Below, piece by piece: positions 17,101 to 32,100 of a stretch of 64,000 nt of DNA (positions are counted from its first letter, which is position 1; each line of letters begins with the position of its first letter). The notes beneath the pieces are model-generated. The model worked only from the letters and a program-made list of their open reading frames with translations. It did not search any database and was not told the origin of the DNA. The DNA lies in assembly GCF_963576615.1 (NCBI RefSeq), contig NC_088708.1, positions 58,825,196-58,889,195 of the forward strand, given 5' to 3'. This stretch comes from Watersipora subatra (Eukaryota > Bryozoa > Gymnolaemata > Cheilostomatida > Watersiporidae). A program made the position numbers and the translations under genes.

Positions 17101-20100
17101 GAAAGATTGGTTATTTATTCGTTCTTAATACTGGGCTAAATCAGTAAGTATTTAAAATGTTTTTTTGACTATTTCCAGTGTTTTATTTGGTCAACGCTAT
17201 TACTATTCTTTTATTACCTGTTCCCATTTATCACTTCTGATTGGTGGAAACCAATCAGCTGTAGTATTCTGATGTCGATATGTTGTTTTTCTGGACAGAT
17301 GGTGGAGAAAATGCTTGAATGATTTTATGGCTCTTGTGTTTGAAGCATCATGAAGTGTCTTATTTCCTTATGAATATTTACTATAAGCAAAGTACCAGAG
17401 ACCTTACCAGCTTGCACTCTGTTTCACTGCTATTTAAGCCCAGTCCAATGATGCGTGTGTATGGCTGTGAACTGGATGCCAGCTTTTTAACAATTGCCTG
17501 CCAATATCTTCTAGTGTAAACAACTAACCACAGCCACTGGCAGTCGTTGATCGGACCACCCTGGTAGCTTCAGTTACATTGTATTTGTGTACTTCTCATA
17601 TATCAGCACCTCTCTACTTGAGAAACGATCTGCGCATCCTCAAGTGTTTTATTGTCTATGAATAATGGTCATGATATTTCTCTCCAGCTTTGAGTGGACA
17701 GCTCACTTTAGGGTATAAAAAGCTCTGCTAGTGTCAAATGGAACAATAGGTACCTGTAATGACAGATCTCTGTCTGGCAAATCTATCAGTCTGTATGTCA
17801 TTACAGATAAAGAAATAGAACACACACGTACATTGTTTTTGGCCCGTGTCGTATAGGCTTTAGTATTTTGTGACAAGCAAAATGATGTTTGAAATGCATA
17901 ATAAACATTTACATAATACAAATATCCTTCTCTTACTTGCAAAATATACTGTACACGATTGTTTAAAATTAATCGAGCTGGAAAGCCACAAAGCTCTGAT
18001 CTAACACAATTCCTTAGAAAGTATTCTAGGAGATACGCGTGAACAATATTTTTCATTCTTTTACTACCACAAGACACCTGAAGCCGGCGTCTGATTAGAT
18101 CACTCGGCATTAAAATAGAAAATAATATTTATGTGGTTCTCATTGTTTTTAATAGGCCATAGCAATTTATTTGCTGTAATAGTTTGCCAATATATCTTAA
18201 ACATGGATCCACTAAAATCACAAACATAGTCCTGTTTGAATGTTACAATTTTTAACTAAAATATTGTTCATAAACAGTTTGTTTTGCACATTGGTGAATT
18301 CGAGTGCTTTTAGATTTCCTGATTATGCTATTATAAAGGTACATGTATAAATGGAGGAGTAATTTTTTGTGCCCATGCATACCCATAAGTGTCGAGTTAT
18401 CATCTGTGCACAGCTTTCGATGATAAACGATTGACATAATTGCTATATCAAATAGAGCAAAATCTGCAATTGAAGCCAATAACAAACGTCCTAGTCTTCT
18501 TTGAACACGCTTTTTACGGGCATTCAAGATAGACGAAGATCTCAGGCTACATTTTCTGATAACTTTATTTAGATGCATGGGCATAGCCTTTGTGGCAAGG
18601 TTCTTGTGGACCATTGTGCACCCCGATCATAGCAACGATCATGGTAATTCTGCAATTGTGAAGGACTGACGATTCGAATCTGAATGACATGCATATTCCA
18701 CACTCACATATCCCCTACTAGCAGGGAAATCAACAGCATCTATTGCCAGCTTTACAAATATTGTATATACATGTACATGTATATAAGCATAATTTATCTG
18801 AAGAGCTCTTTAATTACGTTGTAAATGTTTCACAAAATAAGAGTATATGAGTATCTTGTAGTAGCATTCAATTTTTTAAAATAATAGATGGCAGATATGC
18901 AATTGAATGCATATGTATAAATTATATATATATGCATATATAATACATTTTTATATAATTATATATAATAAATATATATAAAATATATATACAATATAAA
19001 TTAAAATCATGTTTTCTGGTCTTTAATAAATTGTAGTACGTCACCAAACTCAACAAACATTATTTCTCTGAAACATCATGATTGTAGTAGATCTAGTATT
19101 AGACGCCATTAGATGTATATTACAGGCCGACTAATTCTGATTCTAGACTTAAATTTGTTCTGGTTACAGATGGTGGAAGGCTGTCTAAGGAGTTAGAGTA
19201 TACCAAGTCAGTACTTGGAGAGAACTATGGTAGTTCAAGTCAAGTCATCGTGCAGACACCCAATGATCAGAAAAACAATATCCTTACTAAAACTTCTCTT
19301 TTGCGACATTTGGAGGCTGTCATGAAGGCAACACAGGTTGAGGTGCATCTTTTCGACAGGTAATTCCTGAATGAAAGCTGATCAGTGAAAGCTGTGTTAC
19401 TCTGCTTCTCAGTCAGCCAATCAATCTATCTCGCAGCGGACAAAGCTATGTTCGATGCAGGCAGTTATGTATTTCCAATAGTATTCAACAAGTAGGGTTT
19501 AGCTTGCATCATTTGTTTTATTGGCTTAATTTGTTCGATGCTGAGTCCCTGAGCACACATCATTTTTAAAGTTAACAGAATTTACTAACCCGCGATTGCA
19601 ATATTTTCTTTTGGTTATTGAAATGGTAGTAGATTGTTAAAAAGAACCTTGAAAATTTGATTTCATCGGATATTGTTTAAATATTGCAGATTTCAATAAA
19701 AATTAGGGCTGGCTTTAGATACAATTTGATCATTACAATGAAATGCTCCTTATGGTCAGGTTTTTGTTATGGAATTGTAAAAATGTGTCATAAAATTTTA
19801 TTTTAGAATTTGGACCTTTGACGACATCTGTTTCAAAGCGACACTTCCCAGTTTTGAGGATGTTCTTGCAGAAAGGGTATGCTCATCGCAAATAGTATAA
19901 ACATCAACGACTTAACGCTGATTTGCTGTTGCTTGTAATTCTTTATCGCTCTTCTTTTTCGGTATTTCACTTGAATCGTAATGGCAACATCATGTAAAAT
20001 ACATGTAAATTCGTAATGATTCTGTGTTAATTAGAAATCCTAATAAAATCCTAGATTCTAAATTTTAATCCTAGTTAGAATGAGCTAACTTCTATATGTC

Positions 20101-23100
20101 ACTTTACAATGGTTTATTCCTGGCTAATCACATATTTTTTAGATGATGGAGAAGATGGCGCCATGTGTGATCGTATCTCCACTCGACTGTTTTTGGGAGG
20201 GGAGTTTTCCACTTGGTCCTAAGCCTCCACTGGAACTGTAAGTTATATCAACACACTACATGCGCTCTGCTGTGTACTCTTTCAGCTACAGTCCATGACA
20301 CTAATTTGATAATTAATTGGATATAAGTAAAATACAGCCCTGGACTGATGTCAGACCATCAAAGATCAATAATCATTGGCTCATTAAAACTGCTGGAATA
20401 GTTTTGATATTCCTAAAAATTCATTTGTCGAAAAGTCATCTTTGAAATATATATTATTATTATATCATGTGGCATTCAGAAGGTAGTGACTGCCGCTAAA
20501 CAATAAATATGGTGAGTGAAAATTACAAGTAACAAAATGTTTCCACGAATACTAAAACTAATAAATCAATGTGAAAAAATAAAAGTGCGCAGTATAGGAA
20601 TTTTGCAATCCGTGCCATTGTCTTTGACCTCTTTAACACTTCTGTTCAAGTTATTACATTCTTGCTCATCAATGCATAGAATGAGACATCATAGAGTAAT
20701 CAAAAAAGCTTCGTCTGGTGGAGTGCCATAAGCCAAAGTGTCAAATATTACATTTTAATAATATAGCTAGATCAATATTTAGAATGTTGATGTAATTATG
20801 CTATGGTATGGTGGCTATCCATGGTCTCTTAAATGGCCAGAACATTTCTAATTGTATTCATTTTACAAATCTTTAATCAAAATGGCTGTTAAGGTTTTTA
20901 ATCTTTAGTTCTCACCGAGGATATGGAAAGACATTCATCATATTTTCATTCCATAGGAATTTCTGTAAACTCACCGCTGTATTTCACAATCTTGTACCCA
21001 AGTCGGGCAGATTGTAAATAGACCAATTTATTTTGACCTGATTTGTCTGGCTCATAACAAAGACATTCAACAGTTGACCACCAATTTTGACGATGAAATG
21101 ACCCGGCAGTTACATTAAATGTCTGCATAAGTTAACGGATGGATGCACCAAACGCTTGAGCAGTCTTTGTTGCTTGATTAGTGAGTGACACTTGATTTTA
21201 AAAGAACTATTTCTGTCAGTTGACAAAATTCATACTATTGTTCTTGTCCTCCATCTCCTGGGTGGCAGTGCAGCTTTTCAGTCTTTAAGTTAGATTGAGT
21301 TTCTTTGTTGTACTTAGCGAGGCGTAGATAGTTTTGTTAGTGTATTTTTGCAAAACTTAGGCTAATTCAACTCGCATACAAATTTAATGAGTTTTGATTT
21401 GCTTTGTTGTTGCGCAATTATATAAAGCGTGTATTTTACTTTCATAGACCCTATCGGTTTGGCTTTGAGCCACTGAGCTGGAAGAATATGAGTCCGCGGT
21501 TGCTTGTGGATATTTTGCGAGAGACAATGCCTTATAGCTTTGACGTAATTCAAGACACACTGCGAAGGGTATGTGGTCTCTCCATATTTTCTTGTGTGGT
21601 CCATTTTTCTCTTTGTTAGCTTTTATATGCCGTTCTATTGTGCATGCGCTTGCTGTCAACATATTTCAATACTACCTCTCATTCAGAATAATTTGAATAT
21701 TCAGTCACTGCATTGTATCATGTCATTGTGTCATTGTGTCATGTCGTTGTACTACACACGTGCCCCGGGCGCCACCTGGTTGCTCTTTTTGTTTTAGCAA
21801 GTCTGTTTTTAAGGAGTGTGATGGTTTATGGCTCCAGAACCAGTTCTTTCATTCTTTGTTCCATACGGCTTTACTATGTGTCCGCTATATGCTACAGACA
21901 GGTATTAGCGATGGCTATATAAAGAAGCCATGTCTGGATCCATCCAACCCAGAGTGTCCTCCGGAAGCACCAAATTATCAGTCGGAGGATGGTTTGGAAT
22001 TGGTAGCACCTTTGCTTACAGGTGGATGTAGTGGTATCTCCGATCTGTACACGCACTGGCCTGAGGATATGATAATGGGAGGTGCGTTCGACAGAGTGAT
22101 ACACCAAAAACTTGTTGGAATGCGTTAATACCATATTTAAAGTACATAGCTATGAAACGAAACCTGACACTCACCCAAATTATCATTCCATTGTACTGCT
22201 TCATTAGCAAGCGTCTATTAATCTGAAGGTCAACAAATGTCTTTGAAATTATCGAAGCTTTTTAATTGATGGACTGCATTAATTTTAGATCAATCTCAAC
22301 TCAGCTGCTGGTCAGATGTTTGAAATAATGTGTTAGTTTAACAAACAATTGTTTTATTTGACATCGATTGTTCATAAACATAAACCAATTAGTGAAAAAG
22401 CTTTAAAAATGACTATTTGTCAAATATTTACATAAAAAGGTAATCTATTTCATGGAGAATTTAGTTGGCTATGATTAGTCTGAGAATCATGTGATTTCCG
22501 CCATAGTCCTACAGTTTACTACTGTTGTTCTCCCATTATTACATGAAACAATTTGGAAGTATGCTATTTACCAGTTCTCTGCCAATAATTTGAAAAATCT
22601 TATGGTTTGAACTATGCAAAAAGGCTTAATCAAGCTGCCTGAGTGTCATGGAGCTGTTTTTACTATTGGCTTATTTTATATCGCAGTAAAGTAGCTGACA
22701 AAACTGCCTTACAGACTAGAGAACTTTGGGTGAGCCACCCGAGGTTTGCCCATTTGACTGTGAGCCAGATGGCTGACATGTGTTAAGGGTGTGCCATAAA
22801 CATTTTCTTCTCGCATGGCACGCTCGATGAAGGACGCTCAATGAAGCGTCTTCAAATGCTCCATAAAAGTATGAAATGCATAAGATTTCTCAGACATGTG
22901 TTTTTTTTGTCTATCATTAACCCTGAGTCTATAATTAGTAGTAGGAAAAGTGAGCGACTTGATTAAATTTTTAAAGCTTCTGCTGGATGTGTAAGGTTTA
23001 CAATTGTCCAGGTGTAATAAAGAATCGGAGTAATACGATTGTGTCTGCTGAGGCGCTACAGACTATCATACAGCTGATGGGTGAAACAGAGCTCTACAAC

Positions 23101-26100
23101 TACTACCAAGGCACATACCTGGTCAGCTCTATTGAGTGGACTCCAGACAAGGCTCGTCAGATCATAGAAGTATGTATTATTTAGGTTGTTACTTAAGTCT
23201 GCTCGATTGAGTTATAGGTAACCTAGACTTATTCCCTATTTCTACAGAATATCTATACAGTAATCCCTCGCTACTTCAGGGTTCACCCCTTTGGCGGTTT
23301 TTGTACCTTGCAGTTAAAAAATGTTCGTTAAAAAATGAATTGAGAAGATGTGTTGAAATTAAAATACACAAATATACTTATATAAAATACATAAATTAAA
23401 AACATGTAACTTCCTTCTTACAGTGAACCCAGTTAATCACAAGTAATCACAAGTTAATCACATCTCTGCTTTAATTATTGTTACTGAAGTTAAAATATAA
23501 ACGGAAAGTCAGTCAAGATAACTTCAATTTACTTACTATTTAGGAAATAAGTCCAATATGTTTAGAAAGCGGTTTAAGAATTCTGGTGTTAAAATTTTGG
23601 CTCATACATACACACACTTTAAAACATTAGTTTCCATATTGCGAGTTGTTACTTATTGCAGGGGATGCCAGTCCACATTCTATCCTTTTGCACAGGTATT
23701 TCAAAAAAAGTTCACGGAGGCTGTTGTCACTTACAATGGGATGTCAAATGTGACAGATTCGATCAGTTGCTTCACGCAGGCCTCTCTCGACTCACTTATG
23801 CAGAGCTTCTCTGAGGTCTCTTACCTGCGTCTTGCACTTGGCTATGGAATAATGGTAGGTGGTTTTACTCTAGCTTACAGAAAAACTAATGAGTTACCTG
23901 ACACCAGTGTAGAAGTGTCTTTAATTGGTTGAGACCTTTATAGTAGTATTGCAGTAGTATTTAGGTCCATCTCATTGGGCTGCTGTTGCAGACATTATTT
24001 GAATGATGCTCATCTTGTTTGCGTTTTTCGAATCATCTCATAAAGATATGCTTTCGTAACTATGTATTTTAGTAAATCATAAGTTTACGGTGATTCCTCA
24101 TTGCCAAATATTTTAAAATTAGCAGTATTAAGCTAAATACAGCTATAATAAGAAAAAATAACATTGTGTTGGCTACTGAAGCTAGAAGCGTTTAGTTGAA
24201 TATCTGCAAAAACATATTGTACAAAATACAAGTGTTTTAAACATATTTTTCACATCAATTTGTAGTTTATAGAACTTCCATATGCATAGTAAACCCTCGA
24301 CATACATCCCATTTGTACGTTGGAATAAACATTGTTATAAGAGTGTATTGTATTTGTTCAATTCGTTGTAAAGCCCAAAAACTATGAAAAAAGCGAAATT
24401 ACATAGAGCATTAAAACTGATGCACTATTTGTAACAACCTAAATTATTGGAGAAGAACTAATTTAATCAAGTAATAATCAGTCAAAAAAGAGGTTTTTAT
24501 TGTTAGTTTAGAGGCACATAAATGGAAGGCCTCGTAAAGTATTGGTTCAAAGTGAATAATAAAAATGTATGGTGTAACTTACGTTATGCTAAATATGCTA
24601 GAATTAATTTAATATTTTTATGCCAATTTTTAATTTTTACCTTGGTTCCTTTTTTCACTAAACTGTAACCTTTTGAAAAATTTTGGTTTGTCATATGTTG
24701 GAAATTACTTCGTATTCGAAGCCGATATTTACTCAAATTTCTGTTTTATGTCAAAAAGTCATGTAGAGGTGATTGTAAATCAAATTTTCATAGAACACTG
24801 TTCACCGTACAATAACAAACTGTAATATTAGAGATAGTTTATGTTCTGAAACTGTACCGCCTGGCCAGAACTTTTTTTTTGTTCTTCCTGCTTTTAAACA
24901 TATCTGCGATTCTTAGCACTTTAGGGGTTATCACTCTATTGTTCGTGTAATGACATTTGCGCGTGCTAAAATTTCAAATACAATTCGTTTTATGTTTTGT
25001 CAGTATCCAATTGCATGCAAATATGGCTGTTTGTAACTTGCTTTCAGCCAATGGTATTTTTTCAAATATTTCATAATTCTCTTTAGTTAAACTTTTATTA
25101 ACATGGCTTTATGTAAGCGCTTACTTTTTGCATAAAAAGCGGGCTTGATTTTGCTAATGGACTTGGCTAAAGATTATCTGTTGTTGAATTGAAATCTACA
25201 TAGATGAATAAAGGAACTTGAAAATAGAGTGAATGTGTTTTTACTAATTACTAAAAATATGGTCTTTTTCTTTGAGTTTATATCCCATGTTTTTACATTG
25301 TCAGTATAAAGTGTATTTGTGGTGAACATGCTTAATGCACCCTAATGTTGTAACTGTATTGTACATATGTTCTCCCTGTGGCCTATTTTAAGTGAACCAG
25401 TAACTGTATTCAAATCGGCTTAGCTTCTTTTGTAGTTGTTGCATTTTTTCATAATGAAAAGATAACTCCTGCAACAAAAACGCCATAGTAGAAGGTTAAT
25501 GTTTTATTTTGTTTATTTACAGTTTGTCTACTGTGCTCTCTCACTTATGAACTTTTGCGATGCAACGAACTCACATGCTGGAGTGGGTATAGTCGGTGTA
25601 CTACTCGTCTCTCTCAGTGTTGTGGCTGGACTCGGTCTCTGCGCTCTGCTTCGTCTTCCCTTTAATGCCACCACCACACAAGTTGTGCCTTTCATATCGC
25701 TCGGTCTGGGTATGGATGATGTTTTTCTCATGGTACATTCATTCGCGAAGAACACTGCTCCCCCAATATCTGATCACAAGGTCGGTAGATTTCCAAGCTT
25801 CTATAATTCCTCAAAATTATAGTTTGTGGTTGATGACTACAGTATCACTTGTTGTTTAGTGTTTCATTAAAAATGTCTATTGGGATCAACTGTAATTCGA
25901 TCAATGGTTGTCAGATTTACATATTTGTACAAATTGTTGGCTTCTGTAAGTTGGTCAGGTGGACTACACATAACAAGTTGTTGTCTCCTGTAAGTTGGTC
26001 AGGTGGACTACACATAGCAAGTTGTTGGTTCCTGTAAGTTGGTTAGGTGGACTACACATAACAAGTTGTTGTCTCCTGTAAGTTAGTTAGGTGGACTACA

Positions 26101-29100
26101 CATAGCAAATTGTTGGCTCCTGTAAGTTAGTCAGCTGGACTACACATAACAAGTTGGTGGCTCCTGTAAGTTAGTCAGGTGGACTACACATAACAAATTG
26201 TTGGCTCCTGTAAGTTTGTTAGGTGGACTACACATAACAAGTTGTTAGCTCCTGTAAGTTGGTTAGGTGGACTACACATAACAGGTTGTTGGCTCCTGTA
26301 AGTCGGTTAGGTGGACTACACATAGCAAGTTGTTGGCTCCTGTAAGTTGGTTAGGTGGACTACACATAACAAGTTGTTGTCTTCTGTAAGCAGTATCACT
26401 GAATTGGATTGTAGACAGAAGCAGGTAAACTACTCAAGCAAACAGGACCATCTATTTTAATGTCTTCTCTCTGCAACATTGGAGCCTTTCTCCTCGCAGC
26501 CATTATTCCCATTCCTGCTATGAGAGACTTTTCTTTACAGGTAGTAGTAATAGTAGTTTATTTAAAATTTCTAAAATTTGCCTGTACTAAAGCATATACA
26601 AATTAGTAAGCTGTATTTTTCAAAATAAACTGGAGAAGACAACTTTCCTAAAGAATAAACTAAATATTAAGTTTTTTAGGTACTTAAGTTTGTCCAGCTT
26701 ATTTTGTCTAACCTCACCCAACTTAAAGAATAGAGAAAGCATAATATTATTATGCTTTATTATTTATCTTGAGGTGTTGACTGATGTTCTAAAAAAAAGA
26801 ATCAAGGAGATTGACCAACCAGACGCTGAGATATAGCCAGTCAAACACAGGTCTACCAAAAAACATAAGTGTTTTGGTAATCATCAATATATGATGTATG
26901 AAATCGACTTGTGTGCCATTGGTCAATTAAGCCAACTAATGTTCTCTCCTATAACAATCACGGTGTTTTAATTGGTTTAATCCCTGGAAGTATAGAACAA
27001 TCCAATTGAGCCTAACAATCATTGCTCTGATAATTCCGAACAAGTCCTTCTGACGTGTAGATTAGTTTGAGCATGAAATAATTACACGCGTCTATTATGT
27101 CGCAACCTTTCGCTATCTTGCTAGTTCAGCTCAGTTTTGTTATTCTCCCACTTAGCTTCCCTATTCAGACTCATCCTTAGCGCTGTTCAGATTTTTTTTT
27201 ATCTATAGCTAATAAATGGAATCAATTAAATCAATCATCAATCTCGGTTATTATTTATAGTTTTCTACAAATTATACTAGTTACATCATTTATTCTATAC
27301 GCAGTTATATTATTATTTTGTATAATACGCATTATGATTATTATGTTAATCATAAAAATAATCATAGATAAGATAATAGATAAATAAAAAAAATCAAATC
27401 AAAAGTTATCGTTTTCTTTTCTTACAGCAAGAGCAGCACGGTCAAGTTATTCTTTTTAAGATTATGGCTGTAGTGAACTTACAGTCTGTTAATAGTGACG
27501 ATAATCATGAAAATCAACTGAATGCTGCAGTATGTACACAGTAGAAAAATGATGAATGAACAAAAATTCACATTCCCATTTCTTATTCTAAACAAACTGC
27601 AAATCGCGGATGTCGCATATAGACTATACACGCGCCGTTCGTTGAACAGAGGATCTTCGGAGCATATCCGTGGAGATCGAGTTAAAATTTGAAGCACAAT
27701 AGTCAAAATCTGCTCTTTTGTTTTGAAAAATCATGGCGAGGGGTTGTGGGCAAATGCCTTTACCACACAATGTTTGCTTGATTTTCTTGAGAAACCGGAG
27801 CTAGTCTGTAAATTCTTTACTATCGCGAGAAGCGTTTCACATCTCGTAGCCTAAAACCATCATTATACGTAACGGCGGTAAGGGTGCGCAACTCCGGCAC
27901 ATGACCAATAAGTCGATTTCATTTGTCAAAATTCTCGGGATTTTCGAAGGGTTTTCCTCTGATTCGTTATTAGTTAGACCTGTGTTTGGCTGGCTATATC
28001 TCAGCTTCTAGTGGGTCAATCTTCTTGATTCTTTTTTTAGAACATCAGTCAACACCTCAAGATAACTAATAAAGCATAATAATATTATGCTTTCTCTATT
28101 CTTTAACAACTTTGAACTTGTACACGACGATAAAATAGTTTTCATAATACAGATTGTTCTTGCCCGTGCATATCGAGACATCTATGTGAATACCTTTGCA
28201 GGTAGCAATTGTGCTCAGTGTGAACATGCTGTCAAAGCTGCTCATACTACCTGCTGCGCTCAATCTGGACGCTTGGAGAAAGAGTGCCGAAAGGATTGAT
28301 GTACTCTGTTGCGTAGAGTCAGCAGATTCCACCAAAGTCACCGCTATCACTATGCTGCCTCCACCCACACCACCAGAATCTGACAAGCAGGAAACTTTAG
28401 CCTATACAAATCCCTCGGGTGAGTGTCAACAACGGTGAGTTGTAGGAAGCAGGTTGTAGGGCCTCATACTGATATTGTTAACTAGAGCTTGCTCTGCATA
28501 TTCTTTTTAATTGGAAGATCATGTCTGCACTCTTTTGATGATATCCTCACGCCTGGTGTTGCAGGTGTTAATGGAGTGACTACCATACTAGCTCCATTTG
28601 ATTATGCAGAGTGTGATGGTCCTTCGTGTGCTGCCTCTTCAGAGAATCTCACAGATAAAGCACGGTCTACACCCTTCTGTAAGCCAATGATAGTTATCTC
28701 TAATACTGTCACATTTGTCATCTCATTTTAATGGGTTTTCAAAAATGTTGTTTGACAAATCTTTATTTTATAACTTGTAGGGAATGGATCATTTAATAAG
28801 TGCTGCAATCTTTCCATCGAAAGCTTTGTTGAACGGTTTTACTTACCATTCATAGACAAGACATCGTTCAGAGTCATCATATGTGTGACAACTGTTGTGA
28901 CACTTTGCGCTGCTGCATATGGTATATCAAAGGTAATTCTTGACTACTGTAACAACTGTATAACGTTGCATCCGATTTTCAAAACTGTTTATGTGCTTTG
29001 ATAATTTAAGAAACCAATTTTTTTCAAATGTACATAAATACAGACCTTATTATATGTAAACGGCAACAAGCTCAGGTTTTAAAACTACAATGTTGTGTTT

Positions 29101-32100
29101 TGATTTTCTTCAATACAGGTGGAGGTTGGCATGGATCTAACTGATGTGGTTCCCAGGGGCAGCAATGAGTATGTTTTCCTCGAGGCTCAGAATACATACT
29201 TCGGATTTTACGACATTTTTTTGAATACAAAAGTCAGTATTTTTATATCTGAGCATTCGCTTTATCATCTACCACTCTAAATGATGTAATGAAGGAATAT
29301 TGTCAATTTTTTTGTTAAAATTTGGTTTGTTTGTCAAAGTTTTTATATTTCGTGCAGTCTATTTCTGTTGAAATAGGCTGTACTGTTTATAGTACAGACT
29401 GTAGTATTTTATAGTGGAAAACACTATAAAATATCTTTAACATTTTAGGGTGACTTTGACTATCATACATATGAAAATCAGCTGCTACTTCGACAGCTCT
29501 ATGAAGATATTTCCTCCCAAGACAATATGATTCAGTCAGATGAGAATTCTGGGGGGCTTTGGCTAGATCTTCTGGCTAATTGGCTGAATGGTGAGTGAAG
29601 TTAGCTGACAGACTGTCTAGCTGGTTCCTTCATCAATTTAAATATTCAAACATTTGTTATTTTTACCAAATCGTCGTGTGTTATCTTGGAACACTCGCAA
29701 CTAGAAGTTTGGTACATAATTTTTTTCGTAGATCTCCAAGAAAGTTTTGACAGGGATAGATCATCATTCAATGGTGCGATCTCTTATGGCAACGCCTCAG
29801 ATGATGCCATGCTGGCGTATAAACTCTTAATACAGACAGGTGATGTAAATCGCCCATTAGATGAATCTAGAATAAAAGATGTCCGCCTTGTCGACAGCCG
29901 TAGACGAATAAGATCAGATGGCTTCTATAATTACCTTACAGCATGGGTATACAATGACCCATTCGCCTTTGATATATCGCAAGCTACAATCAGGCCTTTG
30001 CCAAACGAATGGTTCTACGTACCAGGAGATGATGAGGATCTGCTTATTCCTAGAGCACCTGCTATCACTTTCGCTCGAATGTCATTTTATATGCATAACC
30101 TAGGTGACAACGAGAAGATCCTATCATCAATAAAAGAAATTAGAGATATTTGTGACTCGTACGCGGACAGAGGTCTGAAGAGCTATCCGTCCGGGATGCT
30201 GTTTACATTCTGGGAACAGTATTTGCATATCTATAAATATTTACTCATCGCCTTATTCAGTACACTTTTCACCATTTTCGTCATCATTAGTTTTGCCTTG
30301 ATGTCTCCTTTATCAGCTGTTCTAGTCATAGTGACGTTATCTATAACAGTCATTCAACTGTTTGGGTTGATGGGGCTGATTGGTGTGAAGCTAAGCGCTA
30401 TACCAGCTGTCCTCCTCGTCATCTCTGTCGGCATGGGCACTGAGGTTGTCCTACACATACTAAGCGGTTTCCTTACAAGCATTGGAAACCAAAGTCTCAG
30501 GGTGAAGCGTTCTCTCTCAAGCATGTTCACCCCAGTCTTTCATGGTGCTGTATCGACTTTATTTGGAGTAATAATGTTGGCTGTCGCGGAGTTTGATTTT
30601 ATTGTCAGGTGAGATTCGGGAAATTCGAGTATTTTATGTATATTGTAGAAGCTTGGTATTGCCTCATGCTTTGAACACCCCTAATAGTATGAGCCATTTG
30701 AAGTAACTTAGTATTTGCACTGATTACATTTTTACCCATTACCTCTTCAAATAACCAATGAGAGTGATACATTGCTATCATTGCCATAACTTGTATTTGA
30801 AAACATGAAGGAAATGATAGTCAAACCTCTACATACAAAGTAGACCTCTACATACAAAGTTAATTTGCTGCATTATTTGCTTCATTAATCATAACTGTTC
30901 TGTTTGAACAGATCATCTCTTAAGAATACACTGTATGTATTTCGTTTAATTTGTACCACAGCCTCAAAACAACAATAAATACTTCCGGCAATTAGACATA
31001 GCATTTAATGAAATGCATATTAAATTATATTGAAAATTAAATTAATAAAATAGTAATTGTCAATGAAAAAGAGTAAATTTTGTGTTAATTTACTGTGACA
31101 AAATAAAAACTGAAGCATAACTTAGCAATATGTTGGTTGAAGGTGGAGTAGCTATAAGAATGCGCAGCGTAACTTATCCCAATTTAAACTAAGTGAAGTC
31201 TAAATGAATTTATTTCTATATTATTTGCTATTTTATTTTTTACATTTTATTCCTACGTTTTTTCAGCTTCACTTACGAAAGTGCAATGGTTCAAGAAAGT
31301 TGTATGTTGAAAATCACTTTAGCTATAGAGTTGAAAATTTGCTTCAATTGTAGGTATACGCTGCACAATCTGTATTAGTTTAATAATAGAGTTTTGACTG
31401 TAGTGTACTATCTCTTTAATTTCTCTAAATTTTGCTGCAGATACTTCTTCCTGAGCTTCCTGTCTCTTGTATTACTGGGAGCGTTTAATGGACTAGTACT
31501 TTTTCCTGTCATACTAACAATGGTTGGGCCAGCTGGTGACGTTCAACCAGGCGAGAAAGAAGCTACTTGCATTGAAATACCGAAGCCTAACACACCTCCT
31601 GTAAGTACCAAGAGTCGCCTCCGAAAACCAAAGAAACACCAACATCCTGATCCAGATGTTTTATCAACTATAGCCGAAGAGCCATCTCAATACTCCTCAT
31701 CGTCGTCTTGTGAAGACATCGCTGTTGTAAAACCGAAAGTCAGTGTGGAGACGATGGTGGAGCCAAGCAAAAGGTGCTCTGCAACCTCAACAACCAGCAA
31801 ACGTCACAATGTAGAGGTTGGTATTGTATTAACAGTAATTTTTGCTAATTTCCGAAGGGGTCACAATACTAAAGCTGCGTGTGTATACATCGGCTGTAGT
31901 TGATAGTTTGCCATAAGGTCTTAGCTGAATTTTGTGCTGATCATTTCTATATGTATAGGATCACTTTGGCTGACGATATAACTAATATGCTCAAGTATGA
32001 AATTCTTTGCTTAATTCATAGAGGTTTAGGGGCAATGAATTTTTAGTTAAATTGGGAGGTCAAGGCTGAACAAAATTGTTTGAATTGAATTGCTACAAGT

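Noticed and set aside
17703-18110. 135-codon minus-strand ORF in Patched intron 3
   Set aside because: No recognisable domain, no splice or promoter context, and composition like the surrounding intron; likely chance.
18252-18614. 120-codon minus-strand ORF in Patched intron 3
   Set aside because: Basic and low-information sequence with no family match that I can see; not supported as a gene.
24296-24420. AGTAAACCCTCGACATAC similar to mariner-type ends
   Set aside because: No inverted partner or clear TA duplication found nearby; too weak to call an element.
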